A DNA stretch of 64,000 bases from positions 5,313,001 through 5,377,000 of the forward strand of contig NZ_CP096040.1 of assembly GCF_023935105.1 (NCBI RefSeq), given 5' to 3'. Shown here in pieces: positions 7,356-16,075 of this stretch (positions within the stretch are counted from its first letter, which is position 1; each line of letters begins with the position of its first letter). Origin of the DNA: Caulobacter segnis. GTDB taxonomy: Bacteria > Pseudomonadota > Alphaproteobacteria > Caulobacterales > Caulobacteraceae. The translations under genes and the position numbers were made by a program. The notes beneath the pieces were generated by a model. It saw only the letters and a program-made list of their open reading frames with translations, was not told the origin of the DNA and did no database searches.

Positions 7356-9473
7356 ATGAAAAGAGTTTGGTTCGGCGCCGCCGCGGTCGCCGCCCTGTCG
7401 ATCTGCGCCTTCGGGGCCCAGGCCCACGAACAACACCCCTGCATCGACGAGGCCTGCACCGTGCAGTCGCTGATGCCGACGCTGGCTGAGGGGCTCGCCG
7501 GCGACGTCACCTCGCTGGAGTCGCCGCGCTACGGGACCTGGGGCTTCGACCTTTCCGGCATGGACACGTCGGTGAAGCCGGGCGACGACTTCTACAAGTT
7601 CGCCAACGGGACCTGGGACGCCAAGACGGAGATCCCGTCGGACCGCGTCCGCTACGGCAATTTCGACAAGCTGGCCGAACTGTCGGAAGCCCGCACCAAG
7701 GCGATCATCGAGGGCGCCGCCGCCGACAAGGCCGCCACCGGCGAGAAGGCCAAGATCGGCGCCGCCTACCGCGCCTTCATGGACGAGGCCGCGATCGAGA
7801 AGCTCGACGCCAAGCCGATCCAGCCCTGGCTGGACGGCGTCAAAAAGGTCAAGACCAAGGAAGACTTCACCGCCCTGATGGGCAAGAGCTCGACCACGCC
7901 CTACGCCACCCTGATCGGCGTCGGCATTTCCGTCGACGCCAAGAGCCCGCAGCGCTACGCCGTCTACGCCTCGACCGGCGGCCTCAGCCTGCCCGACCGC
8001 GACTACTATCTGGACGCCAAGTTCGCCGACAAGAAGACGGCCTACCTGGCCTATGTCGAGAAGATGCTGACCCTGGGCGGCTGGGAAAAGCCGGCCGAGA
8101 ACGCCAAGGCCATCGTCGAGTTCGAGACCAAGCTGGCCGAGGCCAGTTGGACCCGGGTCGAGCGCCGCAACCGCGACAAGACCTACAACCCCGCCACTTT
8201 GGCCGAGCTGCAGGCCCAGACGCCGGGCTACGACTGGAACCGCTATCTGGTCGGGACCGAGCTGCCGAAGGTCGATCGCTTCATCGTCACGACCAACACC
8301 AGCTTCCCCAAGTACGCCAAGATCTACGCCGACACCCCGATCGAGACCCTGAAGGCCTGGCAGGCGTTCAAGGTGATCGACGGCGGCGCGCCGATGCTGT
8401 CCAAGCGCTTCGCCGACGCCAGCTTCGAGTTCCGCAACAAGACCCTGGCCGGCCAGCCCGAGCAGAAGCCCCGCTGGAAGCGCGGCGTGGCCCAGGTCAA
8501 CGGCCTGCTGGGCGAGGCGGTCGGCAAGCAATATGTCGCGGCCTACTTCCCGCCGGACTCCAAGGCCAAGATGGTCGCCCTGGTCGGCGACATCCGCACC
8601 GTCCTGAAGACCCGTATCGACGGTTCGGACTGGATGGGTCCGGAGACCAAGGCCAAGGCCCAGGACAAGCTGGCCAAGTTCACCGTCAAGATCGGCTATC
8701 CCGACAAGTGGCGTGACTATTCCAAGCTGGAGATCAAGGAAGGCGACGCCTACGGCAACGCCATCCGCGAGGGCGCCTGGGACTATCGCCACGACGTCGA
8801 GCGCCTGAACCAGCCGGTCGACAAGAGCGAGTGGGGCATGACCCCGCAGACGGTCAACGCCTACTACAACTCGGTCAACAACGAGATCGTGTTCCCGGCC
8901 GCGATCCTGCAGGCGCCGTTCTTCCATCCGGACGCCGACCCGGCCGTCAACTACGGCGGCATCGGCGGCGTGATCGGCCACGAGATCGGCCACGGCTTCG
9001 ACGACCAGGGCCGCAAGTCCGACGGCGACGGCGTGCTGCGCGACTGGTGGACGGCCGAGGACGCCGCCAAGTTCGAGGTCCAGAAGGTCAAGCTGGGCAA
9101 GCAGTATTCGGCGTTCGAGCCCTTCCCGGGCATGCACGTCAACGGCGACCTGACCATGGGCGAGAACATCGGCGACATGTCGGGCCTGGGCTTCGCCCTG
9201 GACGCCTACCACGTCTCGCTGAAGGGCCAGCCCTCGCCGGTGCTGGACGGCTTCACCGGCGACCAGCGCGTCTATCTGGGTTGGGCCCAGGTCTGGCGCC
9301 AGAAGTCGCGCGACGACGCGCTGAAGCAGCAGATCGCCAGCGACCCGCACTCGCCGGCCTACTACCGCGTCAACGGCACGGTCCGGAACCAGCCGGGCTG
9401 GTACGCGGCCTTCGACGTCAAGCCGGGCGACAAGCTGTACGTCGCGCCGGAAGACCGCGTGAAGATCTGGTAG
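7356..9473 (+). CDS. M13 (neprilysin-like) zinc metallopeptidase
   Basis: 705 residues with an N-terminal signal peptide (about 1-22, ending GAQA) and a His-rich mature start (HEQHPCIDEAC). The large N-terminal M13 lobe is recognisable from SGMDTSVKPGDDFYKFANGTW onward. The catalytic lobe has IGHEIGHGFDDQG (His542, Glu543, His546), the NAYYNS substrate loop and GENIGDMSGL (third zinc ligand Glu, about 603, with the paired Asp). Length and the C-terminal KPGDKLYVAPEDRVKIW match family members. It probably degrades peptides in the periplasm or at the cell surface. It is followed by a strong terminator, so it is monocistronic. Confidence 0.95.
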   Translation: MKRVWFGAAAVAALSICAFGAQAHEQHPCIDEACTVQSLMPTLAEGLAGDVTSLESPRYGTWGFDLSGMDTSVKPGDDFYKFANGTWDAKTEIPSDRVRYGNFDKLAELSEARTKAIIEGAAADKAATGEKAKIGAAYRAFMDEAAIEKLDAKPIQPWLDGVKKVKTKEDFTALMGKSSTTPYATLIGVGISVDAKSPQRYAVYASTGGLSLPDRDYYLDAKFADKKTAYLAYVEKMLTLGGWEKPAENAKAIVEFETKLAEASWTRVERRNRDKTYNPATLAELQAQTPGYDWNRYLVGTELPKVDRFIVTTNTSFPKYAKIYADTPIETLKAWQAFKVIDGGAPMLSKRFADASFEFRNKTLAGQPEQKPRWKRGVAQVNGLLGEAVGKQYVAAYFPPDSKAKMVALVGDIRTVLKTRIDGSDWMGPETKAKAQDKLAKFTVKIGYPDKWRDYSKLEIKEGDAYGNAIREGAWDYRHDVERLNQPVDKSEWGMTPQTVNAYYNSVNNEIVFPAAILQAPFFHPDADPAVNYGGIGGVIGHEIGHGFDDQGRKSDGDGVLRDWWTAEDAAKFEVQKVKLGKQYSAFEPFPGMHVNGDLTMGENIGDMSGLGFALDAYHVSLKGQPSPVLDGFTGDQRVYLGWAQVWRQKSRDDALKQQIASDPHSPAYYRVNGTVRNQPGWYAAFDVKPGDKLYVAPEDRVKIW

Positions 9474-9500
9474 GCCACGCGCCGATCATCGAGACAGAGA

Positions 9501-9529
9501 GGGCCGCCAGGAGACTGGCGGCCCTTTTT
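9501..9529 (+). terminator. Rho-independent terminator after the M13 peptidase gene
   Basis: A perfect 10-bp stem GGGCCGCCAG/CTGGCGGCCC with a GAGA loop is followed directly by TTTTT. It sits 28 bp after the peptidase stop and upstream of the blaI-like operator. Confidence 0.93.
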
Positions 9530-9566
9530 CGTGGCCCCCTCCCGGATAACAGCGATTGACGATCAG

Positions 9567-9606
9567 GATGACAAGTGTCAACGTCGATTCGTTGACACTT
9601 GTCATC
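9567..9606 (+). promoter_or_regulatory. double-dyad operator, probable BlaI/CopY-family binding site
   Basis: A 17-bp perfect inverted repeat (arms 9567-9583 and 9590-9606, 6-bp spacer) lies 11 bp before the regulator start. Each arm is itself a dyad, TGACA-AG-TGTCA and TGACA-CT-TGTCA, so two half-overlapping operators face each other. BlaI/MecI/CopY repressors bind TACA-N2-TGTA-like dyads, often in pairs, and autoregulate. The position and the N2 spacing fit that, with TGACA in place of TACA. Confidence 0.82.
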
Positions 9607-9617
9607 AGGAGAAGCTT

Positions 9618-9980
9618 ATGAAGATCAGCGCTGCGGAAAGCGTGGTCATGGAAGCCCTGTGGCGGCGGGGTGAGCTGACCTCTGAAGCGATCATGGCCGA
9701 GGTGTGTGAGCTCCAAGGCTGGACTGAGGGCACCGTCAAGGTGCTGATCAGCCGCCTCGTCAAGAAGAAGGCCGTCGCCGTTCGAGCCGAAGGCCGGCGC
9801 TACCACTATTCGGCGGCGCTGAGCCGCGAGGCCTATGTCGGCGCCGAGAGCCAGGGCCTGCTGGACCGCCTGTTCGACGGACGTCTCGCGCCGCTGGTCA
9901 TGCATTTTTCCGAGAGCGACAAGCTCAGCGACGAAGACATCGCCGAGCTGAAGGCCCTGGTCGAAAGAATCGGCAAATGA
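9618..9980 (+). CDS. BlaI/MecI/CopY-family transcriptional repressor
   Basis: 120 residues of winged-helix fold. ISAAESVVMEALWRRGELTSEAIMAEV, then EGTVKVLISRLVKKKAVAVRAEGRRYHYSA match the BlaI DNA-binding domain, with TVKxxxxRLxxK as the recognition segment. The C-terminal dimerisation helix is FDGRLAPLVMHFSESDKLSDEDIAELKALVERI. ATG 9618 is preceded by AGGAGAAG. The gene overlaps the M56 gene by 4 nt (ATGA), the usual repressor/sensor-protease arrangement. It presumably represses itself and the M56 gene through the dyads just upstream. There is no beta-lactamase gene nearby, so the regulated output is unknown. Confidence 0.93.
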   Translation: MKISAAESVVMEALWRRGELTSEAIMAEVCELQGWTEGTVKVLISRLVKKKAVAVRAEGRRYHYSAALSREAYVGAESQGLLDRLFDGRLAPLVMHFSESDKLSDEDIAELKALVERIGK

Positions 9981-10750
9981 GCGCCGCCGTGCTCTCAGCG
10001 GTCATCGCCGCCAATCTCGCCCTGGCGGGCGGCGTCGCGGCCGTGATGGTCCTGCGCGGACCCATTCGCCGACGCATGGGCGCCGGCTCCGCCTATCTCC
10101 TGTGGTTGACGCCGCTGTTATGCGCGCTGGCGGCGCTGGCCCCCGCGCCGATGGCGACCACGCCTCTGGCGCCGATTGTCCTGACGGTCGGCAAGGCAGC
10201 GCGCGAGGTCGTTCCGTCCGCTCTGGTCACGCCGATGGCGGCGTCCCTAGCGCTGCTTTTGTGGGTTGCGGGCGCGGTCGTCATGGCCGGCGTCTTCGCC
10301 GTTCGCCAGGCGCGCTTCACTCGGTCCCTTGGACCGCTGGCGCCGCACCCTCGCCTCTCCGGACTGCTGCAAGGTCGGCATGTCAACGCCAGTCCCTTGG
10401 TCCTGGCCACGCCTTGGCCGCGCATCGTGGTTCCCGCCGACTTCGACGCCCGCTTCCAGGGTGAGGCCCGCGATCTGGTCCTGGCGCACGAGCGCGTCCA
10501 CCTTCGACGCGGCGATGCTCTGATCAACGCTCTGGTCGTGGCCATCCAATGCCTGGCCTGGTTCAACCCGCTCGTCCATCTGGGCGCGCGCAGCCTGCGG
10601 CTCGACCAGGAAATGGCCTGCGACGAGGCGGTCTTGGCGCGCCGCCCGGAGGCCCGGCGCCTGTACGCCGAGACCCTGCTCGGCGCGCTTCTCGTTCCCC
10701 GTGCCGTTCCGTTCGGCTGCCATTGGCCGGCGGGCGGCGCTCACCCCTGA
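9977..10750 (+). CDS. M56 (BlaR1/MecR1-like) membrane metalloprotease, apparently frameshifted at its 3' end
   Basis: 257 residues as written. Three membrane helices lead to an M56 site AHERVHLRRGD (HExxH, about residues 173-177) with the downstream EMACDEAVL motif carrying the third ligand. Another helix (INALVVAIQCLAWFNPLVHL) lies between them. BlaR1 relatives cleave the partner BlaI-type repressor. Translation stops at GGAHP, exactly where the family reads HPLKERL-x-ML. That continuation (PLKERLVML) is present in the +1 frame and runs into the next gene. CACCCCTGAAG would read CAC CCC CTG AAG with one more C. No penicillin-sensor domain is present. It may be a genuine short form with a coupled second gene, or half of an M56-TonB_C fusion. 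Confidence 0.85.
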   Translation: MSAAVLSAVIAANLALAGGVAAVMVLRGPIRRRMGAGSAYLLWLTPLLCALAALAPAPMATTPLAPIVLTVGKAAREVVPSALVTPMAASLALLLWVAGAVVMAGVFAVRQARFTRSLGPLAPHPRLSGLLQGRHVNASPLVLATPWPRIVVPADFDARFQGEARDLVLAHERVHLRRGDALINALVVAIQCLAWFNPLVHLGARSLRLDQEMACDEAVLARRPEARRLYAETLLGALLVPRAVPFGCHWPAGGAHP

Positions 10751-10764
10751 AGGAGAGACTGGTC

Positions 10765-11184
10765 ATGCTGAACATCCCCGCCCGAAGCCCTGCACGGAAG
10801 GCCGCCGGCCTCGCCCTGGCCACGCTTGTCGGCCTCGCCGGCGCTGGCGCGGTCTGGACCGCCGAAGCGCGTCCGACCCACGCGATCACCAAGCCCGACT
10901 GGGCGGTCAAGCCGACCGGTGATGACATGGCCCGCTTCTATCCGGCGGCCGCGGCGAAGTCGAACATGGGAGGGCGCGCCACCATCAACTGCCGCGTCAC
11001 CGTCGAGGGACGGCTGACGAAATGCAAGCTCCTGCGCGAAAGCCCCGGCGATCAGGGCTTCGGCGCGGCCGCCCTGCAATTGGCCGAGATCTTCCAGATG
11101 AAACCCAAGACGCTGGACGGACGGCCCGTCGCGGGCGGCGACGTCACGATCCCGCTTCTCTTCGCCGTTCCCCCGAAGACCTGA
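10765..11184 (+). CDS. TonB C-terminal domain protein, possibly the second half of an M56-TonB fusion
   Basis: 139 residues from the ATG at 10765, which has an AAGGAG ribosome-binding site 9 nt upstream. It begins with a basic N-terminus and a hydrophobic segment (AAGLALATLVGLAGAGAVW). Residues about 65-135 form a TonB-C-like domain, GGRATINCRVTVEGRLTKCKLLRE then FGAAALQLAEIFQMKPKTLDG, with a conserved cysteine pair. M56 proteases of alphaproteobacteria often carry this domain at their C-terminus in one polypeptide. The open frame extends upstream without a stop to 10549, overlapping the M56 gene, which supports an ancestral fusion of about 402 residues. It is followed by a terminator. Confidence 0.8.
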   Translation: MLNIPARSPARKAAGLALATLVGLAGAGAVWTAEARPTHAITKPDWAVKPTGDDMARFYPAAAAKSNMGGRATINCRVTVEGRLTKCKLLRESPGDQGFGAAALQLAEIFQMKPKTLDGRPVAGGDVTIPLLFAVPPKT

Positions 11185-11208
11185 GGTCGACCGACCAATC
11201 CCCCCAAG

Positions 11209-11235
11209 GGCCGCCGGGCGACCGGCGGCCTTTTT
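11209..11235 (+). terminator. Rho-independent terminator of the blaI-M56-TonB_C operon
   Basis: A 9-bp stem GGCCGCCGG/CCGGCGGCC with a GCGA tetraloop is followed by TTTTT, 24 bp after the stop codon. Confidence 0.93.
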
Positions 11236-11340
11236 CGTGACCGTCCGCGCCCGCGCGACCCGTGCGCCATCCCAGGCGACGCCATCGAATTGCCGCATCC
11301 TCCGCAAAGCTTCACCAGAGGTTGATCCCGAGGGCATGGC

Positions 11341-12348
11341 GTGCGCGATCTTGGTCTCTGTCTTCTGGCGCTGGCATGCCTGTCACCACTCCCGTCGCTG
11401 GCCCGGGAAACGCCTCCGAAGATGACGGCCGGCAGTCCGGCGATGTTGGATCGACACCTGATCGATATCGGCGGCGGCCGGCGGCTGAACATGGTCTGCA
11501 TCGGCAAGGGCGCGCCGACCCTGGTCTTCGAGCAAGCCCTGGGCGGGACGATCCTCGACTGGCAGCGCATCCAGGCCGAGCTCAGCAAGACCAACCGGAC
11601 CTGCTTCTACGACCGCGCGGGCTATGGCCAAAGCCCAGCCTCGGACCAGCCCCGCACGCCGCGAAACGTCACCGACGACCTGCACGCCCTGCTGCGCAAG
11701 GCAGGAGAGCGCAAGCCGGTGGTGCTCATCGGCCATTCGATCGGCGGGCGCTACGCGCCTTACTACTACGAGCGGTTCCCAGCCGACGTCGCGGGCATGG
11801 TGCTGGTCGATCCGGGCTTCTATGGCCAGGACGACCTGAACCTGTCCGCCGCCGATCAGGCGCTCTTCGACGGCTTGCGGACCAAGGTCTATGCGAAGTG
11901 GTCGAACTGCGCCGCCAAGGCGCGCAGCCACGACATGACGCTGGAGGCCCCGCAGGGCTGTTTCGCGGCGAATCTGCCGTACTACACGCGCGACGAGGCC
12001 GCGCGGATGCTGCCCGTCTACCAGCGCCCCGAGCGCTGGGAGACGATCGCCTCGGAATATGGTCACATCGACGAGGACAGGGGCCCGCACAAGGACTGGG
12101 GCGCCTTGCCGCTGGTCGTCCTGACACGGACCGCGTTCCCGCCCACGCCCGGCGCGTCCGACGCCTTCAATCAGTCGGTCGAGGCGGTGCTGAAGCGCGG
12201 GCATGCGGCGCTGGCGGCCCGGTCCAGTCGTGGCCGGAACATCACCGTGCCGAACTCCAGCCACTACATCCAGGCCAACCAGCCCGAGCCTGTCCTGGCC
12301 GCGATCCGGGACCTCTTGGCCGAGGTCAAGGCAAGCCCCTCACCATGA
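11341..12348 (+). CDS. exported alpha/beta-hydrolase
   Basis: 335 residues starting at GTG 11341 (GAGGG about 8 nt upstream), with a signal peptide of about 22 residues (LCLLALACLSPLPSLA). The alpha/beta-hydrolase core has an RLNMVCIGKGAPTLVFE first strand region and an oxyanion/cap segment. The nucleophile elbow is GHSIGG (Ser near residue 138), VDPGF supplies a probable acid, and the late NSSHYIQANQPE supplies the catalytic His. Substrate is unknown; a periplasmic esterase or lipase-like role is likely. It converges with the large TonB receptor gene. The 133-bp gap contains an imperfect 13-bp hairpin (12443-12471) without a U tract. Confidence 0.87.
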   Translation: MRDLGLCLLALACLSPLPSLARETPPKMTAGSPAMLDRHLIDIGGGRRLNMVCIGKGAPTLVFEQALGGTILDWQRIQAELSKTNRTCFYDRAGYGQSPASDQPRTPRNVTDDLHALLRKAGERKPVVLIGHSIGGRYAPYYYERFPADVAGMVLVDPGFYGQDDLNLSAADQALFDGLRTKVYAKWSNCAAKARSHDMTLEAPQGCFAANLPYYTRDEAARMLPVYQRPERWETIASEYGHIDEDRGPHKDWGALPLVVLTRTAFPPTPGASDAFNQSVEAVLKRGHAALAARSSRGRNITVPNSSHYIQANQPEPVLAAIRDLLAEVKASPSP

Positions 12349-12481
12349 CCCGTCCTCCGGATGACGCTTCAGACGGCGTCGCTGACGCGCGCGCGCCGGT
12401 TCTGATGAGAGACCGCCAATGGGCCGCGACGCCTGGGGGAGAACGGCCAGCGGCGCATCGCCGCCGGCCGTCGAGGGGCGC

Positions 12482-15280
12482 CTATTCGCCGAAGCGGAAC
12501 CGCATGCCCACACCGTAGTAGCGGCCTTCGTACCGGACATCGACCGGATAGGTCCGGTTGGGCTGGTAGTTGTTGTAGTTTTCGAACGGCTTGGCCAGCA
12601 GGTTGGCGACATCGAAGCTGACGGTCAGCGACTTGGAGAGGTCGTAGCTCAAGGAGGCGTCCAGGCGCGAGATCGCCCGGACTCCGACGCCGGTATATTG
12701 CGAGCCGTCGGTCGCCTGACGGTAGTCGGTCACCCAGGGTGAGCGGTGATTGTAGGAGATCCGCGCCGTCACGCCGTTGCGCTCGTAGAAGAGGGCGGCG
12801 TTGTAGGTCCATTTGGACAGGCCGGTGATGCGGACGTAGGGCGCGTCCCCGCCGAGCGTCTTGGGGAACTGGTTCTTGCCGTCGATATAGGTGACGTTGC
12901 CCTGGACGCCGAAGCCCTTGAAGGCGTCGGGCAGGAAATCCAGGAAGGTCTGGGCGTTGATCTCGAAGCCCTTGATCTTGCCCGCGCCGGAATTCTCCGG
13001 ACGGCTGATCTCGATCAGGCCGTAGACCGGGTCTTGGACGCGGCGGGTGTAGTTGCTCGTGAACCCGAAGAGGTCGCGATAGAAGCCCGCGATCGTGATG
13101 CTGCCGGTGCTCGAGAAATAGTATTCGGCGCTGGCGTCATAGTTGTTGGACGTCAGCGGGACGAGGTCGGGGTTGCCGCCCGAGCCGTAGGCGTTCGGCT
13201 GCGCGGGCGCATTGGGGTCGACGGGCTGGTTGGGGTCGCGGACCACCTGGCTGACGTTCAGGGCCGGGTTCAACGCGCCGAAATCGACGCGGGTGCGGGT
13301 CTGGGTATAGCCGAGGCGCAGCTGCACCTTGTCGGCCGGGCGGATGCGCAGGCTGATGTTGGGCAGCACGTCGGTGTAGTTCTGTTTGATCGTGCGCGGG
13401 ATCAGCGTCGTGACGCCGTTGGCCGCCACGCGCGAGACGCCGGAGTATTCGCCCAGCGTCTGGACGACCCGGACGCCGACCACGCCGTCGAAGGCGATCG
13501 CGCCCACGTCGAACGCGTATTTGGCCTGGGCGTATTCCGCGTAGCTCTGCTCGGTAGCGCTGAAGGCGCCGCCCTGGTCCAGAGGCACGTCCGGGCTGCT
13601 GAAAGCCTTCAAGGTGTCCTTGTAGCCCTGGTCGGCGGGGTTGAGCGCCACCAGTTGCTGCAGGGCCGCGACGGAGCGCTGCTGCAGGGCCGTGAAGTTG
13701 GCCGCGATGCCTTCGCGGGTCGGCATCAGGTACTGGGTGAAGCCCTGCGAATTGCCGCGGAACGGATCCTCGACCATCTGCAACTGGCCGACGGGCAGGC
13801 TGGACAGCGCGATCTTCAGCGGCAGCACCCAGGCATAGCGCGAGCCCTGGATCAGCGAGGCGTCACGGTCCGTGTAGCGCAGGCCGAACTTGATCTGGGG
13901 AATGAACGACGAGCCGGTGTCGTACACCGCATCGCCGCGCCATTGGACGCCGTCGCCCTTGGCGATGTAGTGGCGCTCGTAATAGCCGCGCCAATAGTAG
14001 TTGGCCGGATTGGCGGCGTCGAAGCCCGTGAGGTCGAAGGCCGCGCCATCCTTTTCATTGAACTTGACGACGACGGTCGGCGCGCTGGTGAAGGCGCTGT
14101 CCAGGCTCCAGTTGCGCGCTTCGTACTCGCTGTCCTCGTAGGCGAGGTCGGTGGACAGGGTCAGGCGCTCGCCGCGCCAGACCGCGCCGAGCGCGCCCTG
14201 ATAGGTGTTGGTGTGGTCCGCGCCGGTCGAGCGATAGGCCTGGGGCGCGACGCCGCCGGTCTTGGTGAAGCCCGCCGCCTGATCGGTCGCGCCCGGAACC
14301 AGCGTCACGTTCGTCAGCGTCGGGTCCTGCTGGACCGCCGAATCCCAGTCCCGCAGGTTGACGTCCAGATTGTCCGTCGCCTGCCGGCCCCGATACCCTT
14401 GGAAGATACCGTCGAAATAGACCTCGAGCTTGTCGTTCGGCCGCCACTGGACGGCGACGTTGCCGGACGGGCGGAAGCGCTTGCCGCCGTCGTTATAGAG
14501 GCCGACGGAGTTCGGATAGTAGAAGCTGTTGCCGGCGCTAGCCGGCGAAACGCTGGACGCCGGGCTGACCTGGCGGATCCACTGGTTGTTGTAGCGGACG
14601 CCGTTGCGGTACTGCGACTGGGCGTAGGTGGCGTTGGCCAGCACGCCGATCTCGCCGATCGCCGTGTCCCAGCGATCCGAGACCAGGATGTTGCCGTTCG
14701 GATCACGCTTCTTGGTCTGGTCGTTGTAGGTGAGGCGCACGCCCCCACCGATGAAACCGCCCTTGAAGTCCAGCGGGCGGCGGGTGCGGACATTGATCAG
14801 GCCCGCCAGGCCAGGCTCGACGATGTCGGCCGTCCCGGACTTGTAGACCTCGATGCCCGCCAGGGCCTGGGCCGGGAAGTCCTGCAACTGCACGCGGCGC
14901 AGTTCGGCGGTGAAGATCTCACGACCGTTATAGGTGGTGGCGACGTCCGGCAGGCCGCGGATCAGCACGCGGTTGGCCTCGTCGCTGAAGCGCTCGACCT
15001 GGATGCCGGCGATCCTCGCCAGGGTCTCGGCCGCGGTGTTGTCGGGCAGCTTGCCGATGTCCTCGGCGACGACCGCATCGAGGATGGCGTCGGAATTGCG
15101 CTTGATCATCTGAGCCGAGCGCAGGCTCTGCCGTAAGCCGGTCACGACCACTTCGGTCACGGCCGAGGTCTCCGCCGTGACGGTGGGGGTGTCCACCGCA
15201 GCGGTCGTCGTCTGCGCGGCGACAGGCATGGCGAAAAGCGCCATGGGCGCGACCGACAGCATGAAGGCTAAGCGTTTCAT
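12482..15280 (-). CDS. large TonB-dependent receptor of the Xanthomonas/Caulobacter type
   Basis: 932 residues. The signal peptide is about 1-23 (ending AQ). The N-terminal TonB box is EVVVTGLRQSL followed by RNSDAILDAVVAEDIGKLPDNTAAETLARIAGIQVERF, the signature start of the TIGR01782-type receptors expanded in Caulobacter. The plug shows RVLIRGLPD and GIEVYKSGTADIVEPGLAGLINVRTRRP, and the barrel ends in YYGVGMRFRFGE. These receptors usually take up plant-derived saccharides or other large nutrients. No sugar-utilisation genes adjoin it, so the ligand is unknown. A long (about 800 bp) upstream region separates it from hisG. Confidence 0.95.
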   Translation of the reverse strand: MKRLAFMLSVAPMALFAMPVAAQTTTAAVDTPTVTAETSAVTEVVVTGLRQSLRSAQMIKRNSDAILDAVVAEDIGKLPDNTAAETLARIAGIQVERFSDEANRVLIRGLPDVATTYNGREIFTAELRRVQLQDFPAQALAGIEVYKSGTADIVEPGLAGLINVRTRRPLDFKGGFIGGGVRLTYNDQTKKRDPNGNILVSDRWDTAIGEIGVLANATYAQSQYRNGVRYNNQWIRQVSPASSVSPASAGNSFYYPNSVGLYNDGGKRFRPSGNVAVQWRPNDKLEVYFDGIFQGYRGRQATDNLDVNLRDWDSAVQQDPTLTNVTLVPGATDQAAGFTKTGGVAPQAYRSTGADHTNTYQGALGAVWRGERLTLSTDLAYEDSEYEARNWSLDSAFTSAPTVVVKFNEKDGAAFDLTGFDAANPANYYWRGYYERHYIAKGDGVQWRGDAVYDTGSSFIPQIKFGLRYTDRDASLIQGSRYAWVLPLKIALSSLPVGQLQMVEDPFRGNSQGFTQYLMPTREGIAANFTALQQRSVAALQQLVALNPADQGYKDTLKAFSSPDVPLDQGGAFSATEQSYAEYAQAKYAFDVGAIAFDGVVGVRVVQTLGEYSGVSRVAANGVTTLIPRTIKQNYTDVLPNISLRIRPADKVQLRLGYTQTRTRVDFGALNPALNVSQVVRDPNQPVDPNAPAQPNAYGSGGNPDLVPLTSNNYDASAEYYFSSTGSITIAGFYRDLFGFTSNYTRRVQDPVYGLIEISRPENSGAGKIKGFEINAQTFLDFLPDAFKGFGVQGNVTYIDGKNQFPKTLGGDAPYVRITGLSKWTYNAALFYERNGVTARISYNHRSPWVTDYRQATDGSQYTGVGVRAISRLDASLSYDLSKSLTVSFDVANLLAKPFENYNNYQPNRTYPVDVRYEGRYYGVGMRFRFGE

Positions 15281-15753
15281 AGGACCCCTCCCAGATTGAG
15301 CGCGAGATGTTTTCTCGCAGCTTCATTTGTCTGACTAAATGTGCAGGGGAGTCGCTTTTCGTCAATCGGATTAATAGGACTAATGCGGCTATTGCAATTC
15401 GGATTCTATATCCACCTGGATTCGAACATGTTTTCCATAGGGGCAAGAGCGGGTATTCGCTTCAAATGGCTTGAGGAAATGGCCTGACGTGCGTGATCGC
15501 ACGCGCGTCAAAAGCTTCGCGTGAGTCGCCTCGCGGTCATGACTCGATGCCGCCCTATACTCTGACAAAACTTTACCCTAGGGAATGCCGCCCGCCCCCG
15601 GCCTGGGCTTGCCGCCCTCGACGACCGCCCTTTACCCCGCGATCATCCCGACCTTCAGATCCGTCGCGGTGTAGACGCACTCGCCGTCGGCCAGCAGGCG
15701 GCCGTTCGCCGGCGGGATCGCGCCCGGAAGCGCTACCCGCGCCGCAGAACGTT

Positions 15754-15771
15754 TTTGACAGATCCGTCAAA
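15754..15771. promoter_or_regulatory. imperfect operator-like palindrome TTTGACAGATCCGTCAAA
   Basis: An 18-bp dyad with one mismatched pair, TTTGAC-N6-GTCAAA. It matches the perfect dyad at 16058-16075 in both arms. The protein that binds it is not identifiable. Confidence 0.55.
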
Positions 15772-16057
15772 TAGCTTTGCCATGGCCCAGATACACCAAA
15801 CCCGCCGCGGGGGATAATCGCGACGGGCTGGCTATTTTCTCGATCATTCGATCTAGGCGGGCGTTTCCTCCCCGAAACGCCGAAGAACGGGAGCTCTCTG
15901 TTGGGCTCGTTTCGTCCTTGCAGTGTCTAGAAACGTCAAATTCATGACGGTGTCAACGCATCAAAACCCTTTTTCGCAACGGGTTCGCCAGATTTTTGAC
16001 GCGGAAGGCGTAGTTTGGACCCGAAAGTCGAAGTTACCACCGGTTACCGCGCCGATA

Positions 16058-16075
16058 TTTGACATATATGTCAAA
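16058..16075. promoter_or_regulatory. perfect operator-like palindrome TTTGACATATATGTCAAA
   Basis: A perfect 18-bp palindrome ending 3 bp from the hisG stop codon, with no T tract in the hisG direction. It therefore looks like a protein-binding site rather than a terminator. It belongs to the same class as 15754-15771. Confidence 0.6.

Noticed and set aside
12443..12471. Terminator between the hydrolase and the large receptor
   Set aside because: The 13-bp hairpin has a mismatch and no T tract on either side, so it is not called.
12746..15136. 796-residue open frame antisense to the large TonB receptor
   Set aside because: It is fully covered by the receptor gene and has the low-complexity composition of an antisense shadow.
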